Part shown: positions 21,775 to 30,396 of the stretch, piece after piece
Position numbering within the stretch: the stretch's first letter is position 1
Layout of the letters: each line of letters opens with the position of its first letter
NCBI RefSeq assembly: GCF_001865065.1
Contig: NZ_MJGN01000008.1
Location: 68,313-109,644, forward strand
DNA: 41,332 bases
From: Curtobacterium sp. MCBA15_008
GTDB lineage: Bacteria > Actinomycetota > Actinomycetes > Actinomycetales > Microbacteriaceae
Reading direction: 5' to 3'
Made by a program: the position numbers and the translations under genes
Notes under the pieces: generated by a model
Database searches by the model: none
What the model was told of the DNA's origin: nothing
What the model saw: the letters and a program-made list of their open reading frames with translations, nothing else

Positions 21775-22853
21775 TTCGCCGCGGCGACCAGGGCGGACAC
21801 CGGCACGGCGCCGGCGAGCACACGGCCGTCGTCGGTCAGGTACACCGACACGAGCGAGGTCTGCACCGCGCGACCGCCGTCGACCGCCTTCGTCACCTGG
21901 CTCAGCAGGCCGGAGGCGTCGGCACCGAGCGAGGACTGGTCGACCGTGCCGGCGGGGAGCTCGGCGATGGTGGCCCAGCCCTTCCCGGTGAACGTCGGCT
22001 CGTCGCCGGCGACACGCTTGCCGTCGGTCCGGTGGTGGTCGGCGTCGCCCTTCGCGTGTGCGCCGGCGTCGGAGAGGTCCTTCGTCTCGACCTTGGCGTT
22101 CGACGGCGGCGTGAAGTCGAACAGCCGCGCGGCCGGGGCGCCGTAGGACAGGCTCGTGAAGCCGACCTGCACGGCCGGGTCGTCCTGGCCCTTCGCGTCG
22201 ACCGTGGCGCGGAGCGGCAGGCCGGTCTGCTGGTCGATCGCCAGGCGGACGGTTCCGACGAGCGTGCCCGAGGCCTTCGGCGTCAGCGTGATCTGCCAGG
22301 CGTCGTGTCCGGCGACGCGGACCTCGGTCGGCTTCGACACCGTCGTGGTGGGCGTGATCCCGTCGACGGCCTGCTTGGCGATCTCGGCCGGGGTGGTCGC
22401 GCCGTCGTGCGGCGTGGCGGCGTCCTTCGGCAGCGTGACGTGCGTGGCCGTCCGCTCCTTCGAGTCCCACGTCCAGACGTCGGAGCCGTTGCGGATCAGG
22501 TCCTGCTCGGCGAGCTGCTGCGTCAGCTGGACGCGCTGCTTGTCGGCGCCGTCCACGTAGACGCGGGCGGTGTGCGACGAGGTGAGGAGCCCGAGGACGT
22601 CCGAGGCGTCACCCTCGAGCGAGGACCCGCCGGAGCCGGTGGGGAGCTCGGGCAGCCCGAGGTCGCTCGTCTGCACGAGCTTGCCGGAGTACTGCGCGTC
22701 GGAGGACTTCGCGATGCTGGCGATGACGTCGGCGGCGCTCGGGTTCGTCCCCGCGATCGGGTCGTTCGCGGCGTTCGCGATCATCGGCGCGGCGACGGCG
22801 CCGGCCACGACGACCGGAGCGATGACTGCTGGCAGCCAGGCTGACTTCTTCAT
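21771..22853 (-). CDS. Secreted LolA-like protein of ABC operon
   Basis: 360 residues with a Sec signal peptide (MKKSAWLPAV start, cut near ANAAND, no lipobox Cys). The rest looks like the LolA/LppX beta-barrel fold seen next to ABC exporters in actinobacteria: VYVDGADKQRVQLTQ, SDVWTWDSKERTATHV, VAGHDAWQITLTPKA, VRLAIDQQTGLPLRATVDAKG, then FTSLSYGAPAARLFDFTPPSNAKV. Such proteins can hold a hydrophobic ligand outside the membrane. The C-terminal 100 residues add a second small domain. Start ATG has GAGGGGA 7 bases upstream. First gene of the operon; divergent from the FGGY kinase. The homology to LolA is by pattern only. Confidence 0.75.
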   Translation of the reverse strand: MKKSAWLPAVIAPVVVAGAVAAPMIANAANDPIAGTNPSAADVIASIAKSSDAQYSGKLVQTSDLGLPELPTGSGGSSLEGDASDVLGLLTSSHTARVYVDGADKQRVQLTQQLAEQDLIRNGSDVWTWDSKERTATHVTLPKDAATPHDGATTPAEIAKQAVDGITPTTTVSKPTEVRVAGHDAWQITLTPKASGTLVGTVRLAIDQQTGLPLRATVDAKGQDDPAVQVGFTSLSYGAPAARLFDFTPPSNAKVETKDLSDAGAHAKGDADHHRTDGKRVAGDEPTFTGKGWATIAELPAGTVDQSSLGADASGLLSQVTKAVDGGRAVQTSLVSVYLTDDGRVLAGAVPVSALVAAAK

Positions 22854-22980
22854 CGGTTTCCCCTCGGTGGAGCATCGGAGTCGGGAGTACGGTACGTCCG
22901 GCCCCCGACAGGAGCCTGGGCGTCGCCGTTCCCCCACGATCCCTCCTGCCGCTCCGCAGTGTCGTCCCCCTCGAGGATGA

Positions 22981-23024
22981 CGACCGTCGATCGTTCGTAG
23001 ACTCGCGGGGACCGACGACGGTCG
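22981..23024. promoter_or_regulatory. Inverted repeat and -10 box before the FGGY kinase
   Basis: CGACCGTCG (22981-22989) and CGACGGTCG (23016-23024) are perfect inverted 9-mers flanking a possible -10 TAGACT (22998-23003). They could be an operator for a kinase regulator not encoded here, or just a hairpin in the leader. Confidence 0.4.
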
Positions 23025-23043
23025 ACGGCGGCGAGGAGGCGGC

Positions 23044-24513
23044 ATGCGGGTGGTGCTCGGACTGGACATCGGGACGTCGAGCACGAAGGCGTTGCTCGTG
23101 CGGATCGACGGCACCGTCATCGCCGAGGCGGGCCGCCCGCACGACGTCGACCGCCCCGAGCAGGGCCTCGTCGAGATGGGCGCCGACGTGTGGTGGGAGG
23201 AGTTCGTCGCCCTGACGCGCGAGCTGCTCCAGCGCGTCCCGGAGGCCGACGTGGTCGCCGTCGGGGTCAGTGGCATCGGACCCTGCGTGCTCCTCACCGA
23301 CGACGCCGGCGCACCCCTGCGTCCCGCGGTCCTGTACGGCGTCGACACCCGGACGGCGGACATGCTCGCCGACGTCACCGCGGAACTCGGCGGCGAGGGA
23401 GTGGTCCGGGAACGCTGCGGCTCGGCACTCACCACGCAGGGCGCCGGGGTGAAGCTCGCGTGGATCGCCCGGAACGAGCCCGCGGTGTGGGAGCGTGCCG
23501 TCCGATTCACGATGCCGTCGTCCCGCATCGTCGAGCAGCTCACCGGGGAGTACGTCCTCGACCACCACTCGGCGAGCCAGACCACGCCCCTCTACGACGT
23601 GCACGAGAACGCCTGGATCCCGGAGTGGTGCGACCTGCTCGCGCCGGGCCTGTCGATGCCGAGGCTCCTGTGGGCAGGTGACCAGGCCGGGTCCGTGACC
23701 CGCGAGGCGGCCGCGGCCACGGGCCTCCCGGTCGGCATCCCCGTGACCGCCGGCACCATCGACGCGTGGGCCGAGGGCGTGAGCGTCGGCGAGTCCGTGC
23801 CAGGCCGGATGTTCCTGCAGTACGGCACCACGATGTTCATGATCGTGCCGACGGAGCAGCCGGTCGCGGTGCCCGGGATGTGGACGACGGTCGGGACGCA
23901 CCCGGGTCAGCCGAGCGTGTCCGGCGGAACGGCGACCTCGGGAGCGGTGACGGAGTGGCTCCGGCGACTCGTCGACGGCGAGTGGCCGACGATGCTCGAC
24001 GAGGCCCGGTGCGCCGGGATCGGCGCGAACGGGTTGCTCATGCTGCCGTACTTCGCGGGGGAGCGGACGCCGATCGCCGATCCGAACGCCCGCGGGGTGA
24101 TCGCCGGACTCACGGTGCGGCACACCCGGGGCGACCTCTACCGGGCGACGCTCGAGGCGACGGCGTACGCGGTGCGCCACAACCTCGAGGTGCTGCGGGA
24201 GGCCGGGGTCGAGGTCCGGGAGCTCGTCGGCGCGGGCGGCGGGCTGCTTGGGCGGCTCTGGCCGACGATCGTCAGTGACGTGACGGGCCTGCCGCAGACG
24301 ATCCCGACGGTGACCGTGGGCGCGTCGTACGGGTCGGCGTTCCTGGCGGCGGGACTCGTGGCGAACGTCGACGTCCGCGACTGGAACCCGCCGGCGGTCC
24401 GCATCGAACCGGACCCGCACGCGACGGCCGCCTACGAGCCCGGGTACCGCGACTACCGCGAGCTGTACGAGACTACGAAGGCGGTCGTGCACCGGCTGGC
24501 TGCGCGCAGCTGA
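23044..24513 (+). CDS. FGGY-family carbohydrate kinase
   Basis: 489-residue sugar kinase. Motifs: GLDIGTSSTKALLV (6-19) phosphate loop, AGTIDAWAEG with the catalytic Asp near 240, LQYGTTMFM (about 258-266), and ELVGAGGGLLGRLWPTIVSDVTGLP adenosine motif toward the C-terminus. It phosphorylates a pentose, pentulose or gluconate-type sugar; the GTTMFM variant and lack of a xylose isomerase neighbour argue against a plain xylulokinase call. GAGGAGG precedes ATG. No partner enzyme is adjacent, so the substrate stays open. It is convergent with the tetritol operon across a strong terminator. Confidence 0.85.
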   Translation: MRVVLGLDIGTSSTKALLVRIDGTVIAEAGRPHDVDRPEQGLVEMGADVWWEEFVALTRELLQRVPEADVVAVGVSGIGPCVLLTDDAGAPLRPAVLYGVDTRTADMLADVTAELGGEGVVRERCGSALTTQGAGVKLAWIARNEPAVWERAVRFTMPSSRIVEQLTGEYVLDHHSASQTTPLYDVHENAWIPEWCDLLAPGLSMPRLLWAGDQAGSVTREAAAATGLPVGIPVTAGTIDAWAEGVSVGESVPGRMFLQYGTTMFMIVPTEQPVAVPGMWTTVGTHPGQPSVSGGTATSGAVTEWLRRLVDGEWPTMLDEARCAGIGANGLLMLPYFAGERTPIADPNARGVIAGLTVRHTRGDLYRATLEATAYAVRHNLEVLREAGVEVRELVGAGGGLLGRLWPTIVSDVTGLPQTIPTVTVGASYGSAFLAAGLVANVDVRDWNPPAVRIEPDPHATAAYEPGYRDYRELYETTKAVVHRLAARS

Positions 24514-24532
24514 CGTGGCGCGACCGCGCTGC

Positions 24533-24592
24533 GCACAATCGACGTGAGCCCGAACCACGCGATCACGTGGTTCGGGCTCACTTCGGTTGTGC
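24533..24592. terminator. Bidirectional terminator between FGGY kinase and rpiB-like gene
   Basis: A perfect 16-bp stem (24544-24559 with 24566-24581, 6-base loop) inside an outer GCACAA/TTGTGC stem (24533-24538, 24587-24592). It serves two genes that converge on it. Confidence 0.85.
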
Positions 24593-24626
24593 AGAACGGC
24601 GCCGCGCCGCGCCGACGCGTCCGCTG

Positions 24627-25109
24627 CTACGCCTGCGCGTCGACGCCGGCGGGGGCGCTGCCGTCGTACTCGCAGATCGCCTGGACCTTCTCGGCGCTCG
24701 CCGACGAGGTGTCGAACTCGTACCCGAGCCACTCCTTCGCCAGGCGTCGTGCGAGCTCCACGCCGATGACCCGCTGGCCCATGCAGAGCACCTGGGCGTC
24801 GTTCGAGAGCACCGAGCGCTCGACGCTGTACGAGTCGTGCGCCGTCACGGCGCGGATGCCGGGGACCTTGTTCGCGCTGATCGCGACGCCGAGGCCGGTG
24901 CCGCAGATCAGGATCGCGCGGTCGGCCTCGCCGTTCGCGACGAGCCGGGCGGCGTCGACGGCGACGTGCGGGTACGCGGTGTGCCCGTCGGCGTCGACCC
25001 CGACGTCCTGCACCGACGAGACCCGCGGGTCCGCCTGCAGGTCCTGCTTGATGATCTCCTTGTAGTCGTACCCGGCATCGTCCGAGCCGATCACGAGACG
25101 GTACGTCAT
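24627..25109 (-). CDS. RpiB-family sugar-phosphate isomerase (erythrulose-4-P type)
   Basis: 160-residue RpiB/LacAB-family isomerase. Known members interconvert ribose/ribulose phosphates or, in tetritol pathways, D-erythrulose 4-phosphate and D-erythrose 4-phosphate. The catalytic Cys69 is in ICGTGLG, and His91 in [10 protein letters not shown] and the [14 protein letters not shown] segment are conserved. The N-terminal motif reads SDDAG where ribose-5-P isomerases normally have SDHAG. Its ATG overlaps the stop of the DhaK-type kinase by four bases, so its substrate should be that kinase's product. Last gene of the operon. The D-erythrulose 4-phosphate call (DerI-like) rests on context. Confidence 0.82.
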   Translation of the reverse strand: MTYRLVIGSDDAGYDYKEIIKQDLQADPRVSSVQDVGVDADGHTAYPHVAVDAARLVANGEADRAILICGTGLGVAISANKVPGIRAVTAHDSYSVERSVLSNDAQVLCMGQRVIGVELARRLAKEWLGYEFDTSSASAEKVQAICEYDGSAPAGVDAQA

Positions 25110-26845
25110 GCGTTCACACCTTCCTGTTCTGCACGGGCAGCGAGGACCTCGCCGACCCGCGTGAGGATCATCCCCATCGAGGTGGCGCCCGCGTCGGGCG
25201 TCCCCAGGCTCTTCTCCGCCAGCGGCCGGGCACGCCCGACCTTCGGCTTGAGGTCGGCGGTCGCCGCGGCCTGTTCGACCGCGACGCGCGCCGCCGTCTC
25301 CCACGCTGCCACCAACGGGGCGCCGCCGTCGACCGCGCTTCGCAGTTCGTCCACGAACGGCAACAGGGCGTCGAGCAGCGTCTTGTCGCCGCGGGACGCT
25401 CCGCCGAGGTGCACGATCGAGTCGGCGAAGGCCTGCGCGGCCTCGACCACGTCGCCCGGTCCGTAGGACGGACGGTCGTCGCCGAGCGAGCGGCCGAAGG
25501 CCTCGAGTGCTGCACCCCACAGGACCCCGGAGGTGCCACCGGCGAACTCGGCCCACGCGTCACCGGCACGTCCGAGGACGGTGGCGACCCCAGCCTCCTG
25601 GCCGACCCGGTCGACCGCCTTCCGAGCCGCACCGATCCCCTTGACCATGCCGCGTCCGTGGTCGCCGTCACCGGCGACCGCGTCGATGCGGCCGAGTTCC
25701 TCCTCGTGGTCACGGAGGAGCGCGTCGACGGCCTCGACGGCGGCGCGCGCCGTCCCCGCAGCCCGCCTGGAGGCATCGGTCGCGTCCGGCACGACGGTCG
25801 CCTCGTCCTCGGCGACGTCCACGGCGTCGGCCGGCACGAGCGCGGCGACCGGCGCCGCCACCTTGCGGTACGCCGGCGTGTACGCGTCGGCCCGCCACAG
25901 CGTCTCGAGCTCGTCGTCGAGCCACTGCAGGGTCAACGAGCAGCCGCCCATGTCGAGGCTCGTGACGAGTTCGCCGACCTCGGGTTCGACGACCTCGACC
26001 CCGGCGTCCTGCAGCAGCGGGACGATGCGACCCCAGAGCAGGAACAGCTCCTCGTACTTGGTGTCACCGAGGCCGTTGAGGATCGGGGCGACCCGTGTGC
26101 CGGCGGCTGTGGGCCGATCGGCGAGGAGTCGCGACACGAGCAGGTCGGCGAGTTCGGTCGCGCGGAGGAGGGGCACGTCCTCGATGCCGGGTTCGCCGTG
26201 GATGCCAAGCCCGAGTCCCAGGTGCCCCTCGGGCACGGTGAAGAGCGGCTCGGTGGCACCGGGCATCGTGCAGCCGGAGAACGCGACGCCGATCGTGCGG
26301 GTCGCCGCGTTCGAGGCGTTCCCGATGCGCTCGACCTCGTCGAGGTCGGACCCGGCAGCCGCCGCCGCGCCCATGGCCTTGAAGACCGAGAAGTCGCCCG
26401 CGATGCCCCGGCGGCTGGCCGGGTCCTCGGCCGAGGCCACGTCGTCGGTGACGACCACGATCCGGGTGTCGATGCCCTCGGCTCGGAGCCGTTCGGCCGC
26501 CAGCCCGAAGTTCATCGTGTCACCGGCGTAGTTGCCGAACGAGAGCACCACGCCCTTGCCCTGGTCGGCGGCCTTGGCGACCGAGTACACCTGCGCGGTG
26601 GACGGCGAGGTGAAGACGTTGCCGACGACGGCGCCGGTGGCGAACCCCGGGCCCACGACGCCGCAGAACGCCGGGTAGTGGCCGGAACCGCCGCCGACGA
26701 CGACCGCGACCTGCGGCTCGGCGCCCTCGGTCGGCAGGCCGACGACGCCGCCGTGGACGCCGCGGACCCGGTCGGCGTAGAGCGCGAGCCAGCCGGCGAG
26801 CTGGTCCTCGGCGAACTCGTCGGGGGCGTCGTGGATCGTGGTCAT
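25106..26845 (-). CDS. DhaK-DhaL fusion kinase, probable erythrulose kinase
   Basis: 579 residues in one chain, the ATP-dependent dihydroxyacetone-kinase layout. The DhaK part (1 to about 330) has [10 protein letters not shown] (51-60), [11 protein letters not shown] (103-113), and GIHGEPG (214-220), whose His216 would form the covalent hemiaminal with the ketose. The DhaL part (about 365-575) has GDGDHGRGM (392-400), the Mg-ATP Asp cluster, and GGTSGVLWG and [13 protein letters not shown]. In M. smegmatis such kinases (DerK/LerK) phosphorylate erythruloses. Here the RpiB-like isomerase next to it fits D-erythrulose. Dihydroxyacetone itself remains an alternative. It lies 90 bp after the polyol permease gene, across a hairpin. 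Confidence 0.88.
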   Translation of the reverse strand: MTTIHDAPDEFAEDQLAGWLALYADRVRGVHGGVVGLPTEGAEPQVAVVVGGGSGHYPAFCGVVGPGFATGAVVGNVFTSPSTAQVYSVAKAADQGKGVVLSFGNYAGDTMNFGLAAERLRAEGIDTRIVVVTDDVASAEDPASRRGIAGDFSVFKAMGAAAAAGSDLDEVERIGNASNAATRTIGVAFSGCTMPGATEPLFTVPEGHLGLGLGIHGEPGIEDVPLLRATELADLLVSRLLADRPTAAGTRVAPILNGLGDTKYEELFLLWGRIVPLLQDAGVEVVEPEVGELVTSLDMGGCSLTLQWLDDELETLWRADAYTPAYRKVAAPVAALVPADAVDVAEDEATVVPDATDASRRAAGTARAAVEAVDALLRDHEEELGRIDAVAGDGDHGRGMVKGIGAARKAVDRVGQEAGVATVLGRAGDAWAEFAGGTSGVLWGAALEAFGRSLGDDRPSYGPGDVVEAAQAFADSIVHLGGASRGDKTLLDALLPFVDELRSAVDGGAPLVAAWETAARVAVEQAAATADLKPKVGRARPLAEKSLGTPDAGATSMGMILTRVGEVLAARAEQEGVNA

Positions 26846-26899
26846 GCGGTGCAGTCCTTCGTGTCGGTGGTGTGGCTCGCGAGACGAGCCGGTGGTGCA

Positions 26900-26932
26900 C
26901 CGGGCGACGACGGGACGGCCGTCGTCGCCCGG
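26900..26932. terminator. Intra-operon hairpin after the polyol permease gene
   Basis: A perfect 14-bp GC stem (26900-26913 with 26919-26932) and 5-base loop, directly after the permease stop on the minus strand. It may give partial termination or mRNA end protection between permease and kinase genes. Confidence 0.65.
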
Positions 26933-26935
26933 AAC

Positions 26936-28282
26936 TCAGTGTGCTCGGTCCGCCTGCGGGGCCGGTCGGCCGTGGGCACCCGTCGGCCCCTGGGGCACCC
27001 GGAGGAAGTGGATCATCACGAACGCGCAGGCGTAGAGCCCGACGAACGTCCACGTGACGGCCTGTCCGCCACCGCCGAGGGCGAGGACGGCGGCTACGAC
27101 CCCGGTGCCGAGGAACGCCGCGCCACCCGCCGCGGTCGTGTACATCGCCATCGCAGCGCCCTTGTGCTCGGGTGCGAGTGCCGGCATGATCGCGCCCATC
27201 GGGACGAAGCCGGCGAGCAGGCAGCCGAACACGCAGCCGGCGATCACGGAGAGCACGTAGCCCCAGGTCGAACCGGCGGGGACGAGCTGCGGGACGTACC
27301 ACCAGGCGACGAGCCCGACGGCGGAGCCGACGATGCCGAACCACTTCACGGTGCGCTGCCAGCCGATCTTGTCGCCGACCCAGCCGAACAGGGCGTTCAC
27401 GAGGATGTTCGTCGCGTAGACGCACACCGTCATGAGCAGCCACCGGCTCTGGCCCCAGCCGCGCTCGTTCGCGATCACCGCGGGCAGGACGACGAACATC
27501 CCGAACTCGGGTGCGGTGTTGATCAGCCGGACCAGGAAGCCCATCAGGATCTTCGGCCGCGTGACCGTCAGCCGGATGCCGCTCGTCAGGACCCGCCAGG
27601 CGCTCTCGTCGGCCGGGGCGATCCGCCGGAACCCGTTGGGGAGCCGGACGCCGAACAGCAGGATGAGGAACCCGATGACGACCAGGCCGATCGACGCGAC
27701 CATCGCACCCGTCTCACCACCCGTACCGCCGCCGAACACCGGGATGGCGCCGATCGCGAAGAGCGAGCCGAGGGTCGGCAGGCCACCCGTGAAGGCGACG
27801 TAGAACCACCCCACCGCGGAACCGTTGCGCTCGACCGGCGTGGTGATGTTCACCCAGACGAGGAACGCGAAGGCGAAGAGCGGGTACCCGAAACCGCGGA
27901 TCGCGTAGGCGACCGCCGCGAAGGGCACGCTGCCGATGCTCAGCGCGAGCAGGAACAGGACCTCGAAGACCACCCACACGGCGAACCCGAGGATCATCAC
28001 CCGGCGCGGCCCGACCAGGTCGGACAGGGCGCCCGAGACGTAGCTGCCGATGAGGGCGGCGAGGCTGTAGAAGGTGACGATCGTCGCGACCGTGGCCTCG
28101 GGGCTGCCGAGGACCGCGACCATGTGGGGGGTGATGAAGTTCGACTCGACGCCGTTGCCGGTCATGAAGACCAGGACGGCGACGAACCCCAGGGCGAGCG
28201 GCCGCGGGATGCCCATCCGGTCGAGTCGACCCTCGGTGCGGGGCGTGGTGGCGCCGGTGGCGCGCTGTGTCGTCGTTGACAT
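26936..28282 (-). CDS. MFS polyol permease (RbtT/DalT/CsbX-like)
   Basis: 448-residue major facilitator with about 12 spans. The first span region GFVAVLVFMTGNGVESNFITPHMV closely follows the polyol permease group (ribitol RbtT, arabinitol DalT: VFMTGDGVE). Loop 2-3 has GALSDLVGPRRVMI. It should import a sugar alcohol with protons. Start ATG at 28280-28282 has AGGAG 9 bases upstream. It sits between the zinc dehydrogenase (29 bp gap) and the DhaK-type kinase, so tetritol or another short polyol is the likely cargo. Confidence 0.85.
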   Translation of the reverse strand: MSTTTQRATGATTPRTEGRLDRMGIPRPLALGFVAVLVFMTGNGVESNFITPHMVAVLGSPEATVATIVTFYSLAALIGSYVSGALSDLVGPRRVMILGFAVWVVFEVLFLLALSIGSVPFAAVAYAIRGFGYPLFAFAFLVWVNITTPVERNGSAVGWFYVAFTGGLPTLGSLFAIGAIPVFGGGTGGETGAMVASIGLVVIGFLILLFGVRLPNGFRRIAPADESAWRVLTSGIRLTVTRPKILMGFLVRLINTAPEFGMFVVLPAVIANERGWGQSRWLLMTVCVYATNILVNALFGWVGDKIGWQRTVKWFGIVGSAVGLVAWWYVPQLVPAGSTWGYVLSVIAGCVFGCLLAGFVPMGAIMPALAPEHKGAAMAMYTTAAGGAAFLGTGVVAAVLALGGGGQAVTWTFVGLYACAFVMIHFLRVPQGPTGAHGRPAPQADRAH

Positions 28283-28311
28283 GCTTGCTGACTCCTGTGG
28301 TGGGCTTCGGC

Positions 28312-29424
28312 TCAGGCCGACAGGGACGGGATGATCGACACCTTGACGCTGGCGCCGGCGGAGTCGCCGACGAGGTCGAGGGCCTCCTGGAACCGCTCGA
28401 GCGGGAACTGGTGCGTGCAGATCTCCGACATCGGCAGCGTCCCGGCCTCGAGCAGCTTGATCGCCGCCGGCCAGGTGTGCGGTCCGAGGTGGGCACCGCG
28501 GACGTCGAGCTCCTTGTCGTCCGAGATGATCGACCAGTCGACGGACACGTTGTCCTTGAACACCGAGTACTCGACGAAGGTGCCGAGCTTGCGCAGCAGG
28601 TTGAGCCCCTGGGGGACCGCCGACGGGTGACCCGTCGCCTCGATGTAGACGTCCGCGCCGTAGCCGTCGGTGAGCTCCTTGACCCGGGCGACCGCGTCGT
28701 CCTCCGCGATGTTGATCGTCAGGTCCGCGCCGACCTTGCGGGCGAGCTCGAGCTTCGCGTCGACCACGTCGAGCGCGATGATCCGGAGCGGGTTCTTCTG
28801 CCGTGCCCCGGCGATGGCGGAGAGGCCGATCGGGCCCGCGCCGGCGATCACCACGGTGTCGCCGAACTTGACGTCGCCGCGCTCGACGGCGTGGAACGCG
28901 CAGGACAGCGGCTCGGCGAAGGCGGCGACCTGCCCCGGCAGGTCGCTCGACACGGGGTGCGTCAGGGCCTTCGCGGGCACCAGGACGTACTCGGCCATCG
29001 CGCCGTCGTAGCCCTTGAAGCCGAACATGTCGTGGACGTCGCACATCCAGTACGCCCCCTCGAGGCAGTACCGGCACTCCCAGCACGGCACGATCTGCTC
29101 GCACGCGATGCGGTCACCGAGCGAGACCTTGCGCTTGGCCAGGGCGTCGTCGTCGCCGGCGACGATCGTGCCGACGAACTCGTGCCCGGGGATCCGGTCG
29201 GTGTCGGCCCAGGCGGGGCGGTTCTCGTCGCCCCAGAACTTCGCAGCGCCGTGGTAGCACTTCAGGTCGCTCGCACAGATGCCGACGGCGTCGGTGCGGA
29301 GCAGGAGCTCGCCGGGGCCGGGGGTCGGGACCGGTCGGGTCTCGAGGCGGTAGTCCTCGGGGCCGTGGACGACGACGGCGCGCATCGTCTCGGGGATGGT
29401 GGTGGTCTCGGTCGTCGTCGACAT
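28312..29424 (-). CDS. Zinc alcohol dehydrogenase, probable erythritol/L-threitol dehydrogenase
   Basis: 370-residue zinc MDR enzyme. Catalytic zinc ligands: Cys50 (GICASDLKCYHG), His81-Glu82 (GHEF) and Glu171 (AFAEPLSC). The structural zinc lobe is complete: Cys114, 117, 120 and 128 (VPCWECRYC...MC). Nucleotide motif IAGAGPIG (193-200). The string ASDLKCYHGAAKFWGDENRPAW and IISDDKELDVRGAHLGP strongly recall EltD, the erythritol/L-threitol dehydrogenase of Mycobacterium smegmatis (from memory, not searched). It should oxidise a tetritol to erythrulose with NAD. Start ATG has GGAGGAG upstream. First gene of the minus-strand operon with the permease, kinase and isomerase; divergent from the SDR gene. 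Confidence 0.85.
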   Translation of the reverse strand: MSTTTETTTIPETMRAVVVHGPEDYRLETRPVPTPGPGELLLRTDAVGICASDLKCYHGAAKFWGDENRPAWADTDRIPGHEFVGTIVAGDDDALAKRKVSLGDRIACEQIVPCWECRYCLEGAYWMCDVHDMFGFKGYDGAMAEYVLVPAKALTHPVSSDLPGQVAAFAEPLSCAFHAVERGDVKFGDTVVIAGAGPIGLSAIAGARQKNPLRIIALDVVDAKLELARKVGADLTINIAEDDAVARVKELTDGYGADVYIEATGHPSAVPQGLNLLRKLGTFVEYSVFKDNVSVDWSIISDDKELDVRGAHLGPHTWPAAIKLLEAGTLPMSEICTHQFPLERFQEALDLVGDSAGASVKVSIIPSLSA

Positions 29425-29457
29425 GATCTGCTCCTCCGTTGGGTGGCTTCCGCGACG

Positions 29458-29485
29458 ACTGTACACCGCTCGGAACACTTGTCCA
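29458..29485 (-). promoter_or_regulatory. Promoter of the zinc dehydrogenase operon
   Basis: Minus strand -35 TGGACA (29480-29485) and -10 TACAGT (29458-29463), 16-base spacer. Its -35 overlaps that of the opposite promoter. Confidence 0.6.
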
Positions 29486-29506
29486 GAACACAATTTCTGG
29501 TAGGTT
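29479..29506 (+). promoter_or_regulatory. Promoter of the SDR-SorC operon
   Basis: Plus strand -35 TTGTCC (29479-29484) and -10 TAGGTT (29501-29506), 16-base spacer that is exactly filled by the palindrome 29483-29500. A GAAGGAG ribosome site follows at 29518-29524. Confidence 0.6.
29483..29500. promoter_or_regulatory. Palindromic operator in the divergent tetritol promoter
   Basis: CCAGAA-CACAAT-TTCTGG, perfect 6-base arms with a 6-base spacer. It lies between -35 and -10 of the SDR promoter and overlaps the -35 of the dehydrogenase promoter. One bound regulator, probably the SorC-family protein at 30397, could control both directions. Confidence 0.6.
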
Positions 29507-29530
29507 CGGCACGACCGCGAAGGAGCGACC

Positions 29531-30343
29531 ATGACCACCAGCACCGACTTCACCGCTGCCCTCCGTCCGGGCCCGGACACCGTCGACCTGACGAACGACT
29601 TCACCGGACGCACCGCGATCGTCACCGGCGGGGCCTCCGGCATCGGCAACGCGATCGCGCACGCACTCGCCGGTCGCGGTGCCCGGGTGGCCGTCCTCGA
29701 CGTCCGTGCCGACGGCGCCGCAGCCGCCGCGGCCGAGCTGCCCGAGGTCGCCACGGGCGTCCACGGCGGGTTCGGGTGCGACGTGACGGACGAGGACTCC
29801 GTGACCGGCACGGTGGCCGAGGTCGTCGAGCGCTTCGGCCGCGTCGACGTGCTCGTCAACTGCGCCGGCATCGCCGCACTCGCCCCCGCCGAGGACCTCG
29901 ACGCCGCGACGTGGGCGAAGACCATCGACGTGAACCTCACCGGCACGTACCGCGTCGCGCAGGCGGTCGGTCGGCACATGCTCGGCGCCGGGTACGGCCG
30001 CATCGTGAACATCGCCTCGCAGGCCGCGCACGTCGGCATCGACGGGCACGCGGCGTACTGCGCGTCGAAGGCCGGCGTCACCGGACTCGCACGCGTGCTC
30101 GCCCTCGAGTGGGGCCGTCGTGGCGTCACCGTGAACACCGTCTCGCCGACCGTGGTGCTGACCGACCTCGGCCGTGCGGCCTGGGCGAACGAGAACGGAC
30201 TCCGGCACCAGGACGAGATCCCGACCGGCCGCTTCGCCACCCCCGCCGAGGTCGCCGCCGCCGTGCTCTTCCTGGCCGGTGCGTCCAGCGCCATGGTCAA
30301 CGGCACCGACCTCCGGGTGGACGGCGGGTTCACGATCCGCTGA
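29531..30343 (+). CDS. Short-chain dehydrogenase, probable D-threitol dehydrogenase
   Basis: 270-residue classical SDR. Coenzyme motif TGGASGIG (32-39), Asp57 after the second strand favouring NAD, NCAG (110-113), catalytic Ser163, Tyr176 and Lys180 (YCASK). An N-terminal arm of about 22 residues precedes the fold, as in sugar-alcohol SDRs. By context it oxidises a polyol; the M. smegmatis counterpart DthD makes D-erythrulose from D-threitol. An oxoacyl-ACP reductase role is unlikely in this neighbourhood. It is transcribed with the SorC-family regulator, 53 bp apart, and divergent from the zinc dehydrogenase. Confidence 0.82.
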   Translation: MTTSTDFTAALRPGPDTVDLTNDFTGRTAIVTGGASGIGNAIAHALAGRGARVAVLDVRADGAAAAAAELPEVATGVHGGFGCDVTDEDSVTGTVAEVVERFGRVDVLVNCAGIAALAPAEDLDAATWAKTIDVNLTGTYRVAQAVGRHMLGAGYGRIVNIASQAAHVGIDGHAAYCASKAGVTGLARVLALEWGRRGVTVNTVSPTVVLTDLGRAAWANENGLRHQDEIPTGRFATPAEVAAAVLFLAGASSAMVNGTDLRVDGGFTIR

Positions 30344-30396
30344 CCGGCGCCCGGACTACGATCACGGTGTCCGATCGAGTCGAAGGGGCCCGCCGC

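Noticed and set aside
23044..24513. Naming the FGGY kinase xylulokinase or gluconokinase.
   Set aside because: Motifs are general to the family and no partner gene is adjacent.
25409..28279. 956-residue plus-strand open frame opposite the kinase and polyol permease.
   Set aside because: No recognisable domain; entirely antisense to two well-supported genes.
28267..30396. Upstream part of a long plus-strand frame that ends with the SorC-family gene.
   Set aside because: It overlaps the zinc dehydrogenase and SDR genes. The true start is ATG 30397 with a ribosome site.
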